Origin: Bordetella parapertussis
Lineage (GTDB): Bacteria > Pseudomonadota > Gammaproteobacteria > Burkholderiales > Burkholderiaceae_B
NCBI GenBank assembly: GCA_945903445.1
Contig: CAMDNZ010000012.1
Span: 13,756 to 77,755, forward strand
DNA: 64,000 nucleotides
Direction of reading: 5' to 3'
In this document: one piece after another, positions 8,701-19,212 of the stretch
Layout of the letters: each line of letters begins with the position of its first letter
Numbering within the stretch: the first letter of the stretch is position 1
Position numbers and translations under genes: made by a program
Notes under the pieces: generated by a model
The model's input: the letters and a program-made list of their open reading frames with translations, nothing else
Told to the model about the DNA's origin: nothing
Database searches by the model: none

Positions 8701-9429
8701 CTAGCGCATTTGGGTGATCTGCACAGTGGAAACCGCATTGCCTTGGGCGATGTCCTGTTTCATGACCAAACCCGATTTGGGACAATACCAATCGGTGACG
8801 CGGGTGTTCAAGGCGGGAATCGGCAAAGTGATATTGCGAAACGTCGCCATGGTCGGATCGGTATTGCGGTCGTAACTGATGGGCCAGCACGACTGTTTAC
8901 CTTGCAGGGTATCGATGGGCTGCTGCGCACCCACTGTCTTGGTACCGATTCGAACCGTGGTGCCGTTACCGCCCTGAACGGGCGCATCTTTGCCCACCCG
9001 CAACTTATAGCTGGCGCCTGGAAAGGTTTGTCCTGGCTTGGAGACGCCACCGTCATAGGCGAACAGTCCCAACATGCGCAAATCGAACGGACCGTCGTCG
9101 GCCAACGATTGGCCCTTTTGGCCATAGCGCCCGAACGTGGCCTGCCCCTGCTCGACGGTCATCGAATAATCGAGCTTGGACACACTGGGCGGCAAACCCG
9201 CATAGGAAAAAGAGGCGGTACCCTGGACACGCGCCCGACAATGACCGACACCGTTGCGCGAGACTTCGGAAAAATTCAGATCGGCGCCCAATTGCAGATT
9301 ACCCGCGCCTTTATATTGCACGAAGCCGCCATTATGCATGTAGGGCGCTTCGCAGACGCTCTTTGCAGACACCGCGCCCACCAGTGTCATCATGATCGTA
9401 CCGGCCATCAGCGCCGTTGTCGTTCGCAT
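8701..9429 (-). CDS. Secreted protein of unknown family with four cysteines
   Basis: A 242-residue protein with a clear signal peptide (positively charged start, hydrophobic core, cleavage probably after AVSA near residue 22). The mature part has four cysteines (SVCEAP, VGHCRA, QSCWPI, DWYCPK), which could form two disulphides, and many beta-prone segments. I do not recognise the family. It starts 40 bases after the response-regulator gene with a strong GGAGGG site and is closed by the terminator at 8577-8610. It is therefore likely part of the same operon and could be an output or ligand of that system. Confidence 0.75.
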   Translation of the reverse strand: MRTTTALMAGTIMMTLVGAVSAKSVCEAPYMHNGGFVQYKGAGNLQLGADLNFSEVSRNGVGHCRARVQGTASFSYAGLPPSVSKLDYSMTVEQGQATFGRYGQKGQSLADDGPFDLRMLGLFAYDGGVSKPGQTFPGASYKLRVGKDAPVQGGNGTTVRIGTKTVGAQQPIDTLQGKQSCWPISYDRNTDPTMATFRNITLPIPALNTRVTDWYCPKSGLVMKQDIAQGNAVSTVQITQMR

Positions 9430-9468
9430 GTCGGACCCTCCTCGAAGTCGAGCGGTCCGCGAAAAGTC

Positions 9469-10113
9469 TCAGACCGCCAGGAGATTATGCCTGATGGCCA
9501 ACAGGGTCATTTCGGCTTGATTGCGCAAACCCAGTTTCTGCTTCAGGTGATAGAGATGGGTGCCCACGGTGCGCGGCGACAGGAACAGGCGTTCGGCGAT
9601 GTCGTTGACCGAATCGCCGCGCGCGAGATGCAGGAAGACCTCGAACTCGCGCTCGGACAAAACCGCAAGCGGACGCTCGCCGCCCATCAACGCCTCTTGC
9701 AAGGCTAACTGCTGCGCCAGTGCGGGATCGAGAAACGGCCGGCCCGCCGCCACGGTGCGCACGGCTTCGAGCAAGCGCTCCGGTTCGCTGCGCTTGGACA
9801 GATAGCCCAGGCCGCCTGTACATAAAAAGCTGCGCACATAGCTGGGGTCTTCATGCTGACTCAGCCCCAGCAAACGCAGATTCGGCGAATATGCCTGAAG
9901 CCTGCGCGCTGTCTCCAGTCCCGTCATACCCGGCAGCGTGATGTCCAGCACCGCCACATCGATCTCGGTCTCGCGCGCTACCCTCAGCGCCTCCTCTCCG
10001 CTACCGGCCTCGGCCACCACACGCAAATCCGGCGTGCCATTCAACAGCAGTCGGAAGCCGACTCGGACGATATCGTGATCGTCCGCTAACAAGATACGGA
10101 TACGACCGGTCAT
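9469..10113 (-). CDS. NarL/FixJ-family response regulator
   Basis: A 214-residue regulator with an N-terminal receiver domain (acidic pair D11/D12, phosphoacceptor D57 in VLDITLPG, conserved lysine in YLSKRSEP) and a C-terminal LuxR-type helix-turn-helix (LSEREFEVFLHLARG through SPRTVGTHLYHLKQKLG). It resembles UvrY/GacA in length. Its start overlaps the kinase stop by four bases (ATGA), so kinase and regulator are a cognate pair. The target genes are not shown by the sequence. The unknown secreted protein directly downstream is a candidate. Confidence 0.92.
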   Translation of the reverse strand: MTGRIRILLADDHDIVRVGFRLLLNGTPDLRVVAEAGSGEEALRVARETEIDVAVLDITLPGMTGLETARRLQAYSPNLRLLGLSQHEDPSYVRSFLCTGGLGYLSKRSEPERLLEAVRTVAAGRPFLDPALAQQLALQEALMGGERPLAVLSEREFEVFLHLARGDSVNDIAERLFLSPRTVGTHLYHLKQKLGLRNQAEMTLLAIRHNLLAV

Positions 10114-11483
10114 GCAGCAATCTCCTCGGGAACAGGCAATACAGCCTCGACGGTCAGCCCGCCAACTTCTTGGGTAGGACGGAAAGTGACTCGCCCTCCT
10201 AAACTCACCGCACGCTCTTCAATCAAATGCATACCGAAACGGCCTTTTTCCGAAGCGTCGCCGCTCAAACCCACGCCGTTATCGGCAATAGTCAACAACA
10301 GCACGCTACCTCCGCCCGCATCGTTGGCGCGAATTCCCGCCTGAACACACACGCATCGGGCTTTCGCGTGACGCAACACATTGGTCAGCGACTCCTGCAC
10401 GATGCGATAGGCACCGATCTGTACTGGTTCGGGTAAGGTCGGCAGACCATCGCAATACAGCGCGATCTGCACCCCGGGAAAGCGCGGCTGCAAATCTTCG
10501 ACAAGATCGGCCAGCGCATCGGCCAGTCCCAGCTTGTCGAGCGCGGGCGGGCGCAACACACGGGTCAGCCGATGTACGGTACCGTGCGTCTGCTCGGCGG
10601 TCTGCAACAGCAGACGAGCCGCTTCGCGCGCGTCATCGGGCAGGGCCGGGCCGCTTTGCGCCACAACTCGCGCCAAGGTACGGATTGCCGTCAACGATTG
10701 CCCCATGTCGTCGTGCAAGGCGCCGGCCAGTTCGCGGCGCTCGGCCTCAAATCGGCCTTGAAGGTCGTGAACGAACCGGCGCTCGGCCTCCAGGCCCGCC
10801 TGCGCTTGAGCGGCAGCGATCCGTAATGCCTCGCCCGCCTGCACGTCGTCGGCCATTCGATTGAACGCCACGGCAATGGCACGCGCTTCGCTACCCGGCA
10901 ACTGCGGCAGGCGCTCGTCGGCGTGGCCCGCGCCGAAGCGTTCCAATCCGAGTCGAATACGGGTCAACGGCAACAACACGCGCCCTACGGCATACGACAC
11001 CAACAAATTGGCGAGCAACACGCTCAAGGCGGACGAATACAGCAGTGTCGTGAAATCGTCCCAGCCATCCAGAATGGCACGCGAAGCGTCTGGCGTGAAG
11101 ACGACCCTGCCGTTGTCCAGCTTCAGTTCGACCGCGTCGAACTTGGGCATGACCAGCTTCGAATACCACTCGGGCGCATAGCGGCCTTCCTTGTAAGGCG
11201 ATGCCGGCGAGCGATGAAACAGATTGCCTTGCGGATCGTAGAAAGCGATGTCGTTGGCACGCACCCGTCCCAGAGGCGTCAAGAACGCCGCCAGCTCCTG
11301 GGCGTCACGGTCGGCGTACGTGCGGCCCACTTGGCTGACCAACTGAACCGCAATACGGTGAGATGCCTCGATCTCTTCGTAGATGGCTCGGCGAGTCGCC
11401 AGAAAATCGATCCACAGCAGGACGACAATGAAAGCCGTCATCATCGCAACGATAATGACATTGATACGAAGTCGCAAACTCAT
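10110..11483 (-). CDS. Membrane sensor histidine kinase (HisKA_3 type)
   Basis: A 457-residue kinase with a transmembrane helix at about 8-28, a periplasmic sensor region (about 30-145), a second membrane helix at about 146-168, a HAMP domain, a dimerisation helix with the phosphorylated histidine H257 in ALHDDMGQS, and an HATPase_c domain with DNGVGL and GRFGMHLIEERA. This pairs with the NarL-type regulator encoded next. The ATG at 11483 has AAGGA upstream. The frame extends further 5', but those codons lie inside the aminopeptidase gene. The start overlaps the aminopeptidase stop codon by four bases. Confidence 0.92.
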   Translation of the reverse strand: MSLRLRINVIIVAMMTAFIVVLLWIDFLATRRAIYEEIEASHRIAVQLVSQVGRTYADRDAQELAAFLTPLGRVRANDIAFYDPQGNLFHRSPASPYKEGRYAPEWYSKLVMPKFDAVELKLDNGRVVFTPDASRAILDGWDDFTTLLYSSALSVLLANLLVSYAVGRVLLPLTRIRLGLERFGAGHADERLPQLPGSEARAIAVAFNRMADDVQAGEALRIAAAQAQAGLEAERRFVHDLQGRFEAERRELAGALHDDMGQSLTAIRTLARVVAQSGPALPDDAREAARLLLQTAEQTHGTVHRLTRVLRPPALDKLGLADALADLVEDLQPRFPGVQIALYCDGLPTLPEPVQIGAYRIVQESLTNVLRHAKARCVCVQAGIRANDAGGGSVLLLTIADNGVGLSGDASEKGRFGMHLIEERAVSLGGRVTFRPTQEVGGLTVEAVLPVPEEIAA

Positions 11484-12442
11484 GAACGATCCTTGGTGGC
11501 GTGCAATACGGGACACGCCGGACGGTCGTCGAACACCGTCGCCAGGGCCTCGTGCCAAGCCTGCAACATGGCAGGATGGTAGGGGTCGTGCCCACCTTCG
11601 GGCACCCACTTAAGACGGCTCTGCGGCAAGGCGTCGGCCAGTCTTCGAGTGTTGTCGTTGGAGCACAGCTGATCGCTCGCGCCCTGAACGATGATCACCG
11701 GTAGTTGACTCATTGCCACGCGGGCGATCACTTCGTCCACATCCAGAAAGCAGCTGGACGCCAGATAGTGCGCCTGCACGATATAGCGCCGCAACTCCTC
11801 GGGCGCGATATCGTCGACGGTATCGACCTCCGAGGCCAACGCGTCGCCCATCAATAATCGACCACGCTGCCATTCCCGAGTACGCCAGGCCCGCACCACC
11901 GCATGCGCGCCAGGTCCGGTCAGCGCGGTGCTTACGGCTGCCAGCCGATCGCCCAAAGGCATCTGTGCAGGCCAGTCGAAGGGCGCGGCCCAGCGGTCGA
12001 AGATGCACGCCACTTCGTGGCGGCTCACCAGAAAGGGATTACGCAAGATCAAACCGGACACTCGATCGGGATAGGCTGCGGCATACGCCAGCGCCAATGT
12101 CGCGCCCCACGATCCGCCCGCCACATGCCAGCGGTCGATGCCCAAATGGCACCGCAGCGCGTCGATGTCGGCAACCAAATGAGCGGTCGTATTGGCATGG
12201 AGGTCGTCGCTGGCGCTACTGCTGCCGCATCCGCGCTGATCGAATAAAGTAGTACGCCAGACGGCGGGGTCGAATTGACGCCGCTGATGCACGGTACACG
12301 CGCCGCCAGGTCCGCCATGAAGCGCCACGATCGGCATACCGCGCGACGAGCCATACTGTTCCCAATGGAGAACGTGCCCCTCACCTACTGGGAGTTGGCC
12401 GTGGACATCGACGAAAAAGTCTGAAAACTGAGCACTAGACAT
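11480..12442 (-). CDS. pip: Prolyl aminopeptidase (alpha/beta hydrolase, S33)
   Basis: A 320-residue proline iminopeptidase that removes N-terminal proline from peptides. Family marks are LHGGPGGACT (oxyanion region), DQRGCGSSSA, the nucleophile elbow GGSWGATLAL, the acid in QGASDQLCSN and the histidine in PEGGHDPY. It is cytoplasmic, as no signal peptide is visible. I choose the ATG at 12442. A GTG nine codons earlier is possible, and neither has a strong ribosome-binding site. Its stop overlaps the sensor-kinase start (ATGA), an unusual link between a peptidase and a two-component system. Confidence 0.9.
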   Translation of the reverse strand: MSSAQFSDFFVDVHGQLPVGEGHVLHWEQYGSSRGMPIVALHGGPGGACTVHQRRQFDPAVWRTTLFDQRGCGSSSASDDLHANTTAHLVADIDALRCHLGIDRWHVAGGSWGATLALAYAAAYPDRVSGLILRNPFLVSRHEVACIFDRWAAPFDWPAQMPLGDRLAAVSTALTGPGAHAVVRAWRTREWQRGRLLMGDALASEVDTVDDIAPEELRRYIVQAHYLASSCFLDVDEVIARVAMSQLPVIIVQGASDQLCSNDNTRRLADALPQSRLKWVPEGGHDPYHPAMLQAWHEALATVFDDRPACPVLHATKDRS

Positions 12443-12505
12443 GGGTCGAAGTGTAAGCGTCTCACACACAATCGGAACTGAATGTGTCCATGACGACCAA
12501 GTGTT

Positions 12506-12520
12506 TCATGAATATCATGA
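12506..12520. promoter_or_regulatory. Inverted repeat between pip and cysG
   Basis: Two copies of the self-palindrome TCATGA separated by ATA, within the 241-base divergent gap between pip and cysG. This could be an operator. The rest of the gap shows a T-rich stretch just before cysG and no other clear signal. Confidence 0.3.
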
Positions 12521-12683
12521 GGCAGAAGGACAACGATCGCAACCTAGTATCCACCCTCATTTCCAGATGTCATAAGGACATAGCGACATCCCCTCTATTC
12601 AGCTCTATGGCGGCTGCCTACACTGCGTCATTGCAGCTGGACTTCGGTTTGCGGTTTTTTTCGATTTTTCAGGTCACGATGCC

Positions 12684-14111
12684 ATGAGACTCTATCCCCT
12701 ATTCGCCGATCTGCGGGGTCGCCGTGCGCTGGTCGTGGGGGCGGGCGAAGTCGGCACGCGCAAAGCCGAAGCATTGCTCGAGGCGGGCGCGACAGTCACC
12801 GTCGGCGCGCTGCAATTGGACGACAATTTGCTTCAATGGGGCGCCGAAGGTCGAATCGACATCAGGCAGGGCGAGTTCGATCCAAGCTGGCTGGACGAGG
12901 TCTGGCTGGTCGTGGCCGCAACCGATGACCGCGAGGTCAACCGCCGGGTCGCCGATTCCGCGCACGCGCGTCGCTTGTTCGCCAACGTTGTGGACGATCC
13001 CGAGCTGTCGTCCTTTCAGGTGCCGTCCATCGTCGATCGCTCGCCTCTGGTGGTGGCAATTTCATCGTCGGGCGTCGCACCCGTGCTGGCGCGGCGACTG
13101 CGCGAACGCATCGAATCGCTGTTCGACCACAGTTTGGGACCGCTGGCGGGTCTGGCACGAAGGTTTCGCCAACAGATTCGCGCCCGCCACCCGCACATGG
13201 GCAGCCGACGCGCGTTTTATGACTGGCTGCTCGATGGCCCCGTCGCCGCGGCCCTGCGCGGTGCCCGTCCCGCCGAGGCCGAAGCGGCACTGGCCGACGC
13301 ACTGGCAGAACCGGTTTTGTCGCCCGAGGGCAGCGTGGTGCTGGTAGGTGCGGGCCCGGGCGACCCTGGCCTGCTGACGCTCAAAGCGCTGCGGGCCTTG
13401 AACGAAGCCGATGTGATTCTGCATGACAAACTGGTCAGCGATGCCGTCTTGTCGCTGGCGCGGCGCGACGCCGAACGCATTGCCGTGGGCAAACGCCCAG
13501 GCGAAAACCATCATCTCACACAGGCGCGCATTCACGATTCGATGGTCGCTCACGCCCGAGCCGGCCGCCGGGTGGTGCGTCTAAAAGGCGGTGATGCCTT
13601 CATTTTCGGTCGAGGCGGCGAAGAACTCGAACACCTGCGTGCTCATGGGGTGCGCTACGAAGTGGTGCCAGGCATCACGGCGGCATTGGCGTGCGCGGCC
13701 TATTCAGGCATTCCCCTCACCCATCGGCACCATGCACAGTCGGTGCAGTTCGTGACGGCGCACAGCGCGGCCGACGGCGCCGACATCGACTGGCAAGGGC
13801 TGGCGCGCAGTCATCAGACGCTAACATTCTATATGGGTGTGGGCCAATCGGGCCAAGTGGCCGAACGCTTGATGGCGCATAGTCGTCAAGGCCACACGCC
13901 AGTGGCTATCGTAGAAAACGGCAGTAGACCCGAGCAACGGGTGATCACGACCACGTTGGATCTGTTGGCCCGTACCATTGCCGAGCATCGGGTCGCCTCA
14001 CCCGCCTTGCTGATCGTCGGCGAGGTGGCCGCACTGGGCAGCAGCCTGCATTGGTTCGGCGAGCTGCTGGAGGCAAACGCTTTGCAAACTCAACCCGCCG
14101 TTTTCTGCTGA
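12684..14111 (+). CDS. cysG: Siroheme synthase (multifunctional)
   Basis: A 475-residue fusion that converts uroporphyrinogen III to siroheme for sulfite and nitrite reductases. The N-terminal half (1-210) is the precorrin-2 dehydrogenase/ferrochelatase with the NAD loop GAGEVGTRKA. The C-terminal half (from about 215) is the SAM-dependent uroporphyrinogen methyltransferase with VGAGPGDPGLLTLKA, KLVSDAVL and GGDAFIFGRGGEE. The length matches E. coli CysG. The 3' end overlaps the convergent upp gene by 22 bases. Confidence 0.96.
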   Translation: MRLYPLFADLRGRRALVVGAGEVGTRKAEALLEAGATVTVGALQLDDNLLQWGAEGRIDIRQGEFDPSWLDEVWLVVAATDDREVNRRVADSAHARRLFANVVDDPELSSFQVPSIVDRSPLVVAISSSGVAPVLARRLRERIESLFDHSLGPLAGLARRFRQQIRARHPHMGSRRAFYDWLLDGPVAAALRGARPAEAEAALADALAEPVLSPEGSVVLVGAGPGDPGLLTLKALRALNEADVILHDKLVSDAVLSLARRDAERIAVGKRPGENHHLTQARIHDSMVAHARAGRRVVRLKGGDAFIFGRGGEELEHLRAHGVRYEVVPGITAALACAAYSGIPLTHRHHAQSVQFVTAHSAADGADIDWQGLARSHQTLTFYMGVGQSGQVAERLMAHSRQGHTPVAIVENGSRPEQRVITTTLDLLARTIAEHRVASPALLIVGEVAALGSSLHWFGELLEANALQTQPAVFC

Positions 14112-14731
14112 GTACCGAAGATCCGATCGCCCGCGTCGCCCAAGCCGGGCATGATGTAGCCGTCTTCGTTCAACCCCCGATCGATCGAGGCGGTATAGAT
14201 CTCGACCTCCGGATGGCGTGCCGCGACAGCGGCGATGCCCTCTGGCGCGGCGACCAGCACCAAGGCTTTGATTTCTCGGGCACCGGCACGTTTGAGCATG
14301 TCGATGGTTGCGACCATCGAGCCGCCCGTGGCCAGCATGGGGTCGACGATCAGCGCCAGCCGTTGATCGAGTTCGCCTACCAGGCGCTCCAGATAGGTAT
14401 CGGCTTGCAGCGTCTCTTCGTTGCGAGCGATACCCACCACGCTGACCTTAGCGCCCGGCACCAGACGGAGCACGCCGTCCAACATGCCGATACCGGCACG
14501 CAAGATGGGCACCACGGTGACTTTCTTGCCTGCGATCTTCTCGACCTCGACCGAGCCGCACCAGCCTTCGATGGTGGCAGGTGCCAGCGGCATCGATTTG
14601 GTGGCCTCGTAGGTCAGCAGCGCCGCGACTTCCTGCGACAGTTCGCGAAAGCTCTTGGTGCTCAGATCGGCACGACGCATGATGCCCAGTTTGTGGCGGA
14701 TCAGGGGATGCCGGATTTCATACACGGGCAT
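14090..14731 (-). CDS. upp: Uracil phosphoribosyltransferase
   Basis: A 213-residue enzyme that makes UMP from uracil and PRPP in pyrimidine salvage. It shows the PRPP-binding VDPMLATGGSM and the uracil-binding C-terminus YIMPGLGDAGDRIFGT. Length and motifs are typical. It lies downstream of the PBP4 gene on the same strand with 36 bases between, and overlaps the end of cysG tail-to-tail. Confidence 0.96.
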   Translation of the reverse strand: MPVYEIRHPLIRHKLGIMRRADLSTKSFRELSQEVAALLTYEATKSMPLAPATIEGWCGSVEVEKIAGKKVTVVPILRAGIGMLDGVLRLVPGAKVSVVGIARNEETLQADTYLERLVGELDQRLALIVDPMLATGGSMVATIDMLKRAGAREIKALVLVAAPEGIAAVAARHPEVEIYTASIDRGLNEDGYIMPGLGDAGDRIFGTQQKTAG

Positions 14732-14767
14732 GGGTTCGACTCCAATAATGCGAATAAACGAATGGAT

Positions 14768-16276
14768 TCACTGCTCGGCCAACCAAGTGATCAAGGCGTC
14801 ATTGAACGCCCGGGCGTTGGTAGCCTGATCGTGATTGACTAAACTGACGATCAGGTAGCGCCGCCCGCTGGCACCCAGCACATAACCCGACAACGCCACC
14901 ACATCGCGCAAGGTACCGGTTTTCAGATGCGCCATGCCCTGGGTCGATTCATCGCGCATTCGACGGCGCAAGGTGCCGTCCACACCCGAAATGGCGAACG
15001 ACGATATGTACTCGGGCATGAGCGAGGAGCGCCAGGCGGTATCCAGAATGGCCGCCATGCCGCGCGCCGATACCTGGCCGTTGCGCGACAGACCGGCGCC
15101 ATTATCCAGGATCAGCTCGGGCATGTGGATACCCTGGCTGGCCAATAGCTGGGAGACCACTGCACCGCTGGATGCGACGGTAGCAGGCCGGCGGCCTCGC
15201 TCGGCGCCCAAGGTCAGCAACAGCGTGCGGGCCATGACGTTATTGCTTTGCTTGTTGATGACCCGAATGGTTTCGGACAAGGGCGGCGATTGATGGCTGG
15301 CCAAGGGCACGGCGTCGGGTGGGGTCACGCCCGCCCGCAACGACCCGCGGAAGGTGCCGCCCACCTCTTTCCACAACAAGCGGAACACCGATTCGGCTAA
15401 ATCGGTTTGGGTTAGGGCCAGACGGTAGGCGCTGAATGCCCCGCAAGATCCAGCCGCCTGGCCCGATAGCCGCAGCACGACGCCTTGAGCAGTGATAACG
15501 GGTTCTATACCGACACTGGGCGAACCGGGGCAAACTTCCTCGGTCCAGGCAATCTGGCCTTCCGTACGAACGCCGGGCACTGGTGGCTCGAGGGCAGGCA
15601 CCCAACGGCGTTGCGCCGCATCGGGCATAAAGGCCACCCGCATCGCCCCGTATCCCACCATCCAGGCATCCGGACTGGCGTTATACGGACGGTCGGGCAT
15701 GCCGTCGAATGCGCCGGGGTCGATGGTGACGTTGCCAAACACCGAACGATCGACAATCACGTCGCCGATCTGCTTGACCCCTTGCAAACGCAGCTCGCGC
15801 AGCAGGGTCCACAGGTTTTCGAACATCAATTGAGGATCGCCGCCCGCACGCAAATACAGCGGACCCTGCAACGCACCCCGCGAGTCGATACGCGTACCCG
15901 GTTCGGTCAGAAATTCGGTGCGCCAGGTGTAGTTGGGTCCCAAGCCCGACAAGCCCGCCCAGGTCGTCACCAGTTTCATGACCGACGCCGGATTGCGTGG
16001 CACGTCGGGAGAGATCGAAAACAAAGGCGGACCGCCGTCGAGCGGCTGGACCATCAGCGACAGCGCAGCATCGGGCAATCGGCTGTTGCGCCACGCGGCG
16101 GCCAGAGGCATCGGCAAGGCCTGGGTTTGGGTGATAACCGGCGCCGGGCGCGACATCACGGGGGCGCTTTGCGTCTGGGCCATGGCCGGCACGCTGGACG
16201 CCGCCCATCCTATTGTGGCGCCAGCCATCGCCAGACCGCCCAGGCGCGTCAGCGCACCGCACATCGTTTGCCGCAT
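14768..16276 (-). CDS. dacB: D-alanyl-D-alanine carboxypeptidase/endopeptidase (PBP4)
   Basis: A 502-residue class C penicillin-binding protein with a signal peptide (hydrophobic segment ending in VPAMAQ). It trims or cleaves peptidoglycan cross-links in the periplasm. The three active-site motifs are visible: SVMK (SXXK), QSN in NKQSNN (SXN) and KTGT. A TTG four codons upstream is open, but the ATG at 16276 better fits a signal peptide. The gene is divergent from queA across 148 bases, which should hold both promoters. Confidence 0.93.
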   Translation of the reverse strand: MRQTMCGALTRLGGLAMAGATIGWAASSVPAMAQTQSAPVMSRPAPVITQTQALPMPLAAAWRNSRLPDAALSLMVQPLDGGPPLFSISPDVPRNPASVMKLVTTWAGLSGLGPNYTWRTEFLTEPGTRIDSRGALQGPLYLRAGGDPQLMFENLWTLLRELRLQGVKQIGDVIVDRSVFGNVTIDPGAFDGMPDRPYNASPDAWMVGYGAMRVAFMPDAAQRRWVPALEPPVPGVRTEGQIAWTEEVCPGSPSVGIEPVITAQGVVLRLSGQAAGSCGAFSAYRLALTQTDLAESVFRLLWKEVGGTFRGSLRAGVTPPDAVPLASHQSPPLSETIRVINKQSNNVMARTLLLTLGAERGRRPATVASSGAVVSQLLASQGIHMPELILDNGAGLSRNGQVSARGMAAILDTAWRSSLMPEYISSFAISGVDGTLRRRMRDESTQGMAHLKTGTLRDVVALSGYVLGASGRRYLIVSLVNHDQATNARAFNDALITWLAEQ

Positions 16277-16424
16277 GAGTCTGTCCAAAAAACGGGTGAT
16301 AAGGCATTAGACCGCAAGGATACCGGAGTGCAATGGCTGGTCGGCCAACTGTTGGCTATGTGCTGCACCCGAGCCCCGGCTTCGTTAAAATGCCCGGTCA
16401 TTTGTCGCTGCCACTCCGCCCATT

Positions 16425-17511
16425 TTGCTCACACTCGCCGATTTCGATTTCACACTGCCGCCCGAGCTAATCGCGCAAACGCCGCCTGCCACGCGCGGTG
16501 CCAGTCGCCTTTTGCATTTGGATCGGCAAGCTGACCTGCACGACCGGCAGTTTGCCGACCTGCCGACCTTGCTGCGCCCGAACGACCTGCTGGTGTTCAA
16601 CGACACCCGGGTCATCAAGGCGCGCCTGACGGGTCAGAAAGCCAGCGGCGGCAAGGTCGAAGTACTGGTCGAACGCATCGTCGGGGACGATCGGGTGTGG
16701 GCGCATGTACGCGCCAGTAAATCGCCGAGGCCGGGCACCATCCTGCGGCTGGCCGGTGCGTTCGAAGTCGAGGTATTGGGCCGTCAAGGCGAATTGTTCG
16801 ACTGCCGCTTTCCGAGCGAGGTCTTGCCCTTGCTCGATCGCTACGGCGCCACGCCGCTGCCGCCCTACATCACGCACCCGGCCTTGGCTATCGACGACGA
16901 GCGTTACCAAACCGTCTATGCCGACGCGCCGGGTGCGGTGGCTGCCCCAACCGCAGGATTGCATTTCGACGACGCGATGTTCGAGCGGCTGGACGCCCTG
17001 GGCGTGCAGCGCGCTTTCGTGACGCTCCATGTGGGTGCGGGCACATTTCAACCGGTACGCACGCATCATCTGCAAGACCACGTCATGCACGCCGAGCGCT
17101 ACACCGTGCCGGCGACGACCCAGCATGCCGTCGCCGCCGCGCAAGCTGCAGGCGGTCGGGTCATTGCCGTGGGCACCACCAGCCTGCGAGCATTGGAATC
17201 GGCGACCCAGCCTGCCGATGCCGCAGCGCCTGCCAGCGGACCGACGCCGCCCACCACCGCAGGCCACGGCCCTCGCCGCAGCACATTCGCTCATCCGCAG
17301 GGCGACACGCGCCTGTTCATCGCGCCGGGTTACCGTTTTCTGGCAGTGGACGCCCTGCTCACCAACTTCCATTTAGCCCAATCGACGCTGCTGATGCTGG
17401 TCAGCGCGCTGGCCGGGGCCGATCCCATCCGCCGGGCCTACGCCCACGCCATCGCCCAACGCTATCGCTTCTTCAGCTACGGCGATGCCATGTTCATCGA
17501 GCCCGCTTCCC

Positions 17512-17519
<8 letters not shown>
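16425..17519 (+). CDS. queA: tRNA preQ1(34) S-adenosylmethionine ribosyltransferase-isomerase
   Basis: A 364-residue QueA, which uses the ribosyl group of SAM to make epoxyqueuosine in tRNA. Typical sequence includes DFDFTLPPELIAQ at the start, FNDTRVIKARL, PTAGLHF and THVGAGTFQPV-like VTLHVGAGTFQPV. The start is a TTG at 16425, since no ATG gives the conserved N-terminus. About 25 residues near 265-290 (Pro/Thr/Ala-rich) look like a loop insertion. The 3' end overlaps tgt by eight bases, so the two queuosine genes form an operon. Confidence 0.95.
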
Positions 17520-18672
<1,153 letters not shown>

Positions 18673-18763
18673 CTGTACGACACGCTACAATGCCCGGTTG
18701 ACCCGATTAAAGTCTCGCGGGGTCATTCGACTGACATATAAATATTGACCAAGGAGTACAACC

Positions 18764-19111
18764 ATGTTGTCCACCGATACGCTGGGCACGATCGTCGCCC
18801 AAGCCGCGCCGGCTTCCGAAGGCGGCGCGCTGATGGGCATGTTGCCCATCGTGCTGATGTTCGTCATTCTGTACTTTCTGATGATTCGTCCTCAGATGAA
18901 GCGTCAGAAAGAACATCGCAACCTGCTGTCCGCCCTCGCCAAGGGCGACGAAGTCAGCACCGCCGGTGGTCTGCTCGGCCGTGTCACCAAAGTGAGCGAT
19001 GCCTACGTGACCGTCGAAATCGCCGATCTGGCCGCGCAACCCGTCGAAGTCGTCGTGCAAAAATCGGCGGTGACCACGGTCTTGCCGAAGGGAACCATCA
19101 AGGCTCTCTAA
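18764..19111 (+). CDS. yajC: Sec translocon accessory subunit YajC
   Basis: A 115-residue YajC with one transmembrane helix (about 25-42, MLPIVLMFVILYFLMIRP) and a cytoplasmic beta-rich domain (KGDEVSTAGGLLGRVTKV). It joins SecD and SecF in the complex that helps protein export. The start has a good AAGGAG eight bases upstream, and secD follows. Confidence 0.95.
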   Translation: MLSTDTLGTIVAQAAPASEGGALMGMLPIVLMFVILYFLMIRPQMKRQKEHRNLLSALAKGDEVSTAGGLLGRVTKVSDAYVTVEIADLAAQPVEVVVQKSAVTTVLPKGTIKAL

Positions 19112-19121
19112 GGTCTACTCA

Positions 19122-19146
19122 CAGCCCTGGGCTTGCCCCGGGGTTG
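19122..19146 (+). promoter_or_regulatory. Stem-loop between yajC and secD
   Basis: A 10-bp stem with two G-T pairs (CAGCCCTGGG/CCCGGGGTTG, loop of five) lies 11 bases after yajC. No T run follows, so it is more likely a partial terminator or mRNA-processing element than a full stop. Confidence 0.4.
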
Positions 19147-19212
19147 ATTTGTGTTCCGCGTTTCGCCGGGCGACCCTCCCCTGCCCTCACGTCTTGCTTT
19201 GACCTATCGGCC

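Noticed and set aside
15485..16534. Open frame on the plus strand across the PBP4 gene
   Set aside because: It is antisense to dacB, which shows all three penicillin-binding motifs. The translation is Arg/His/Gln-rich with no domain.
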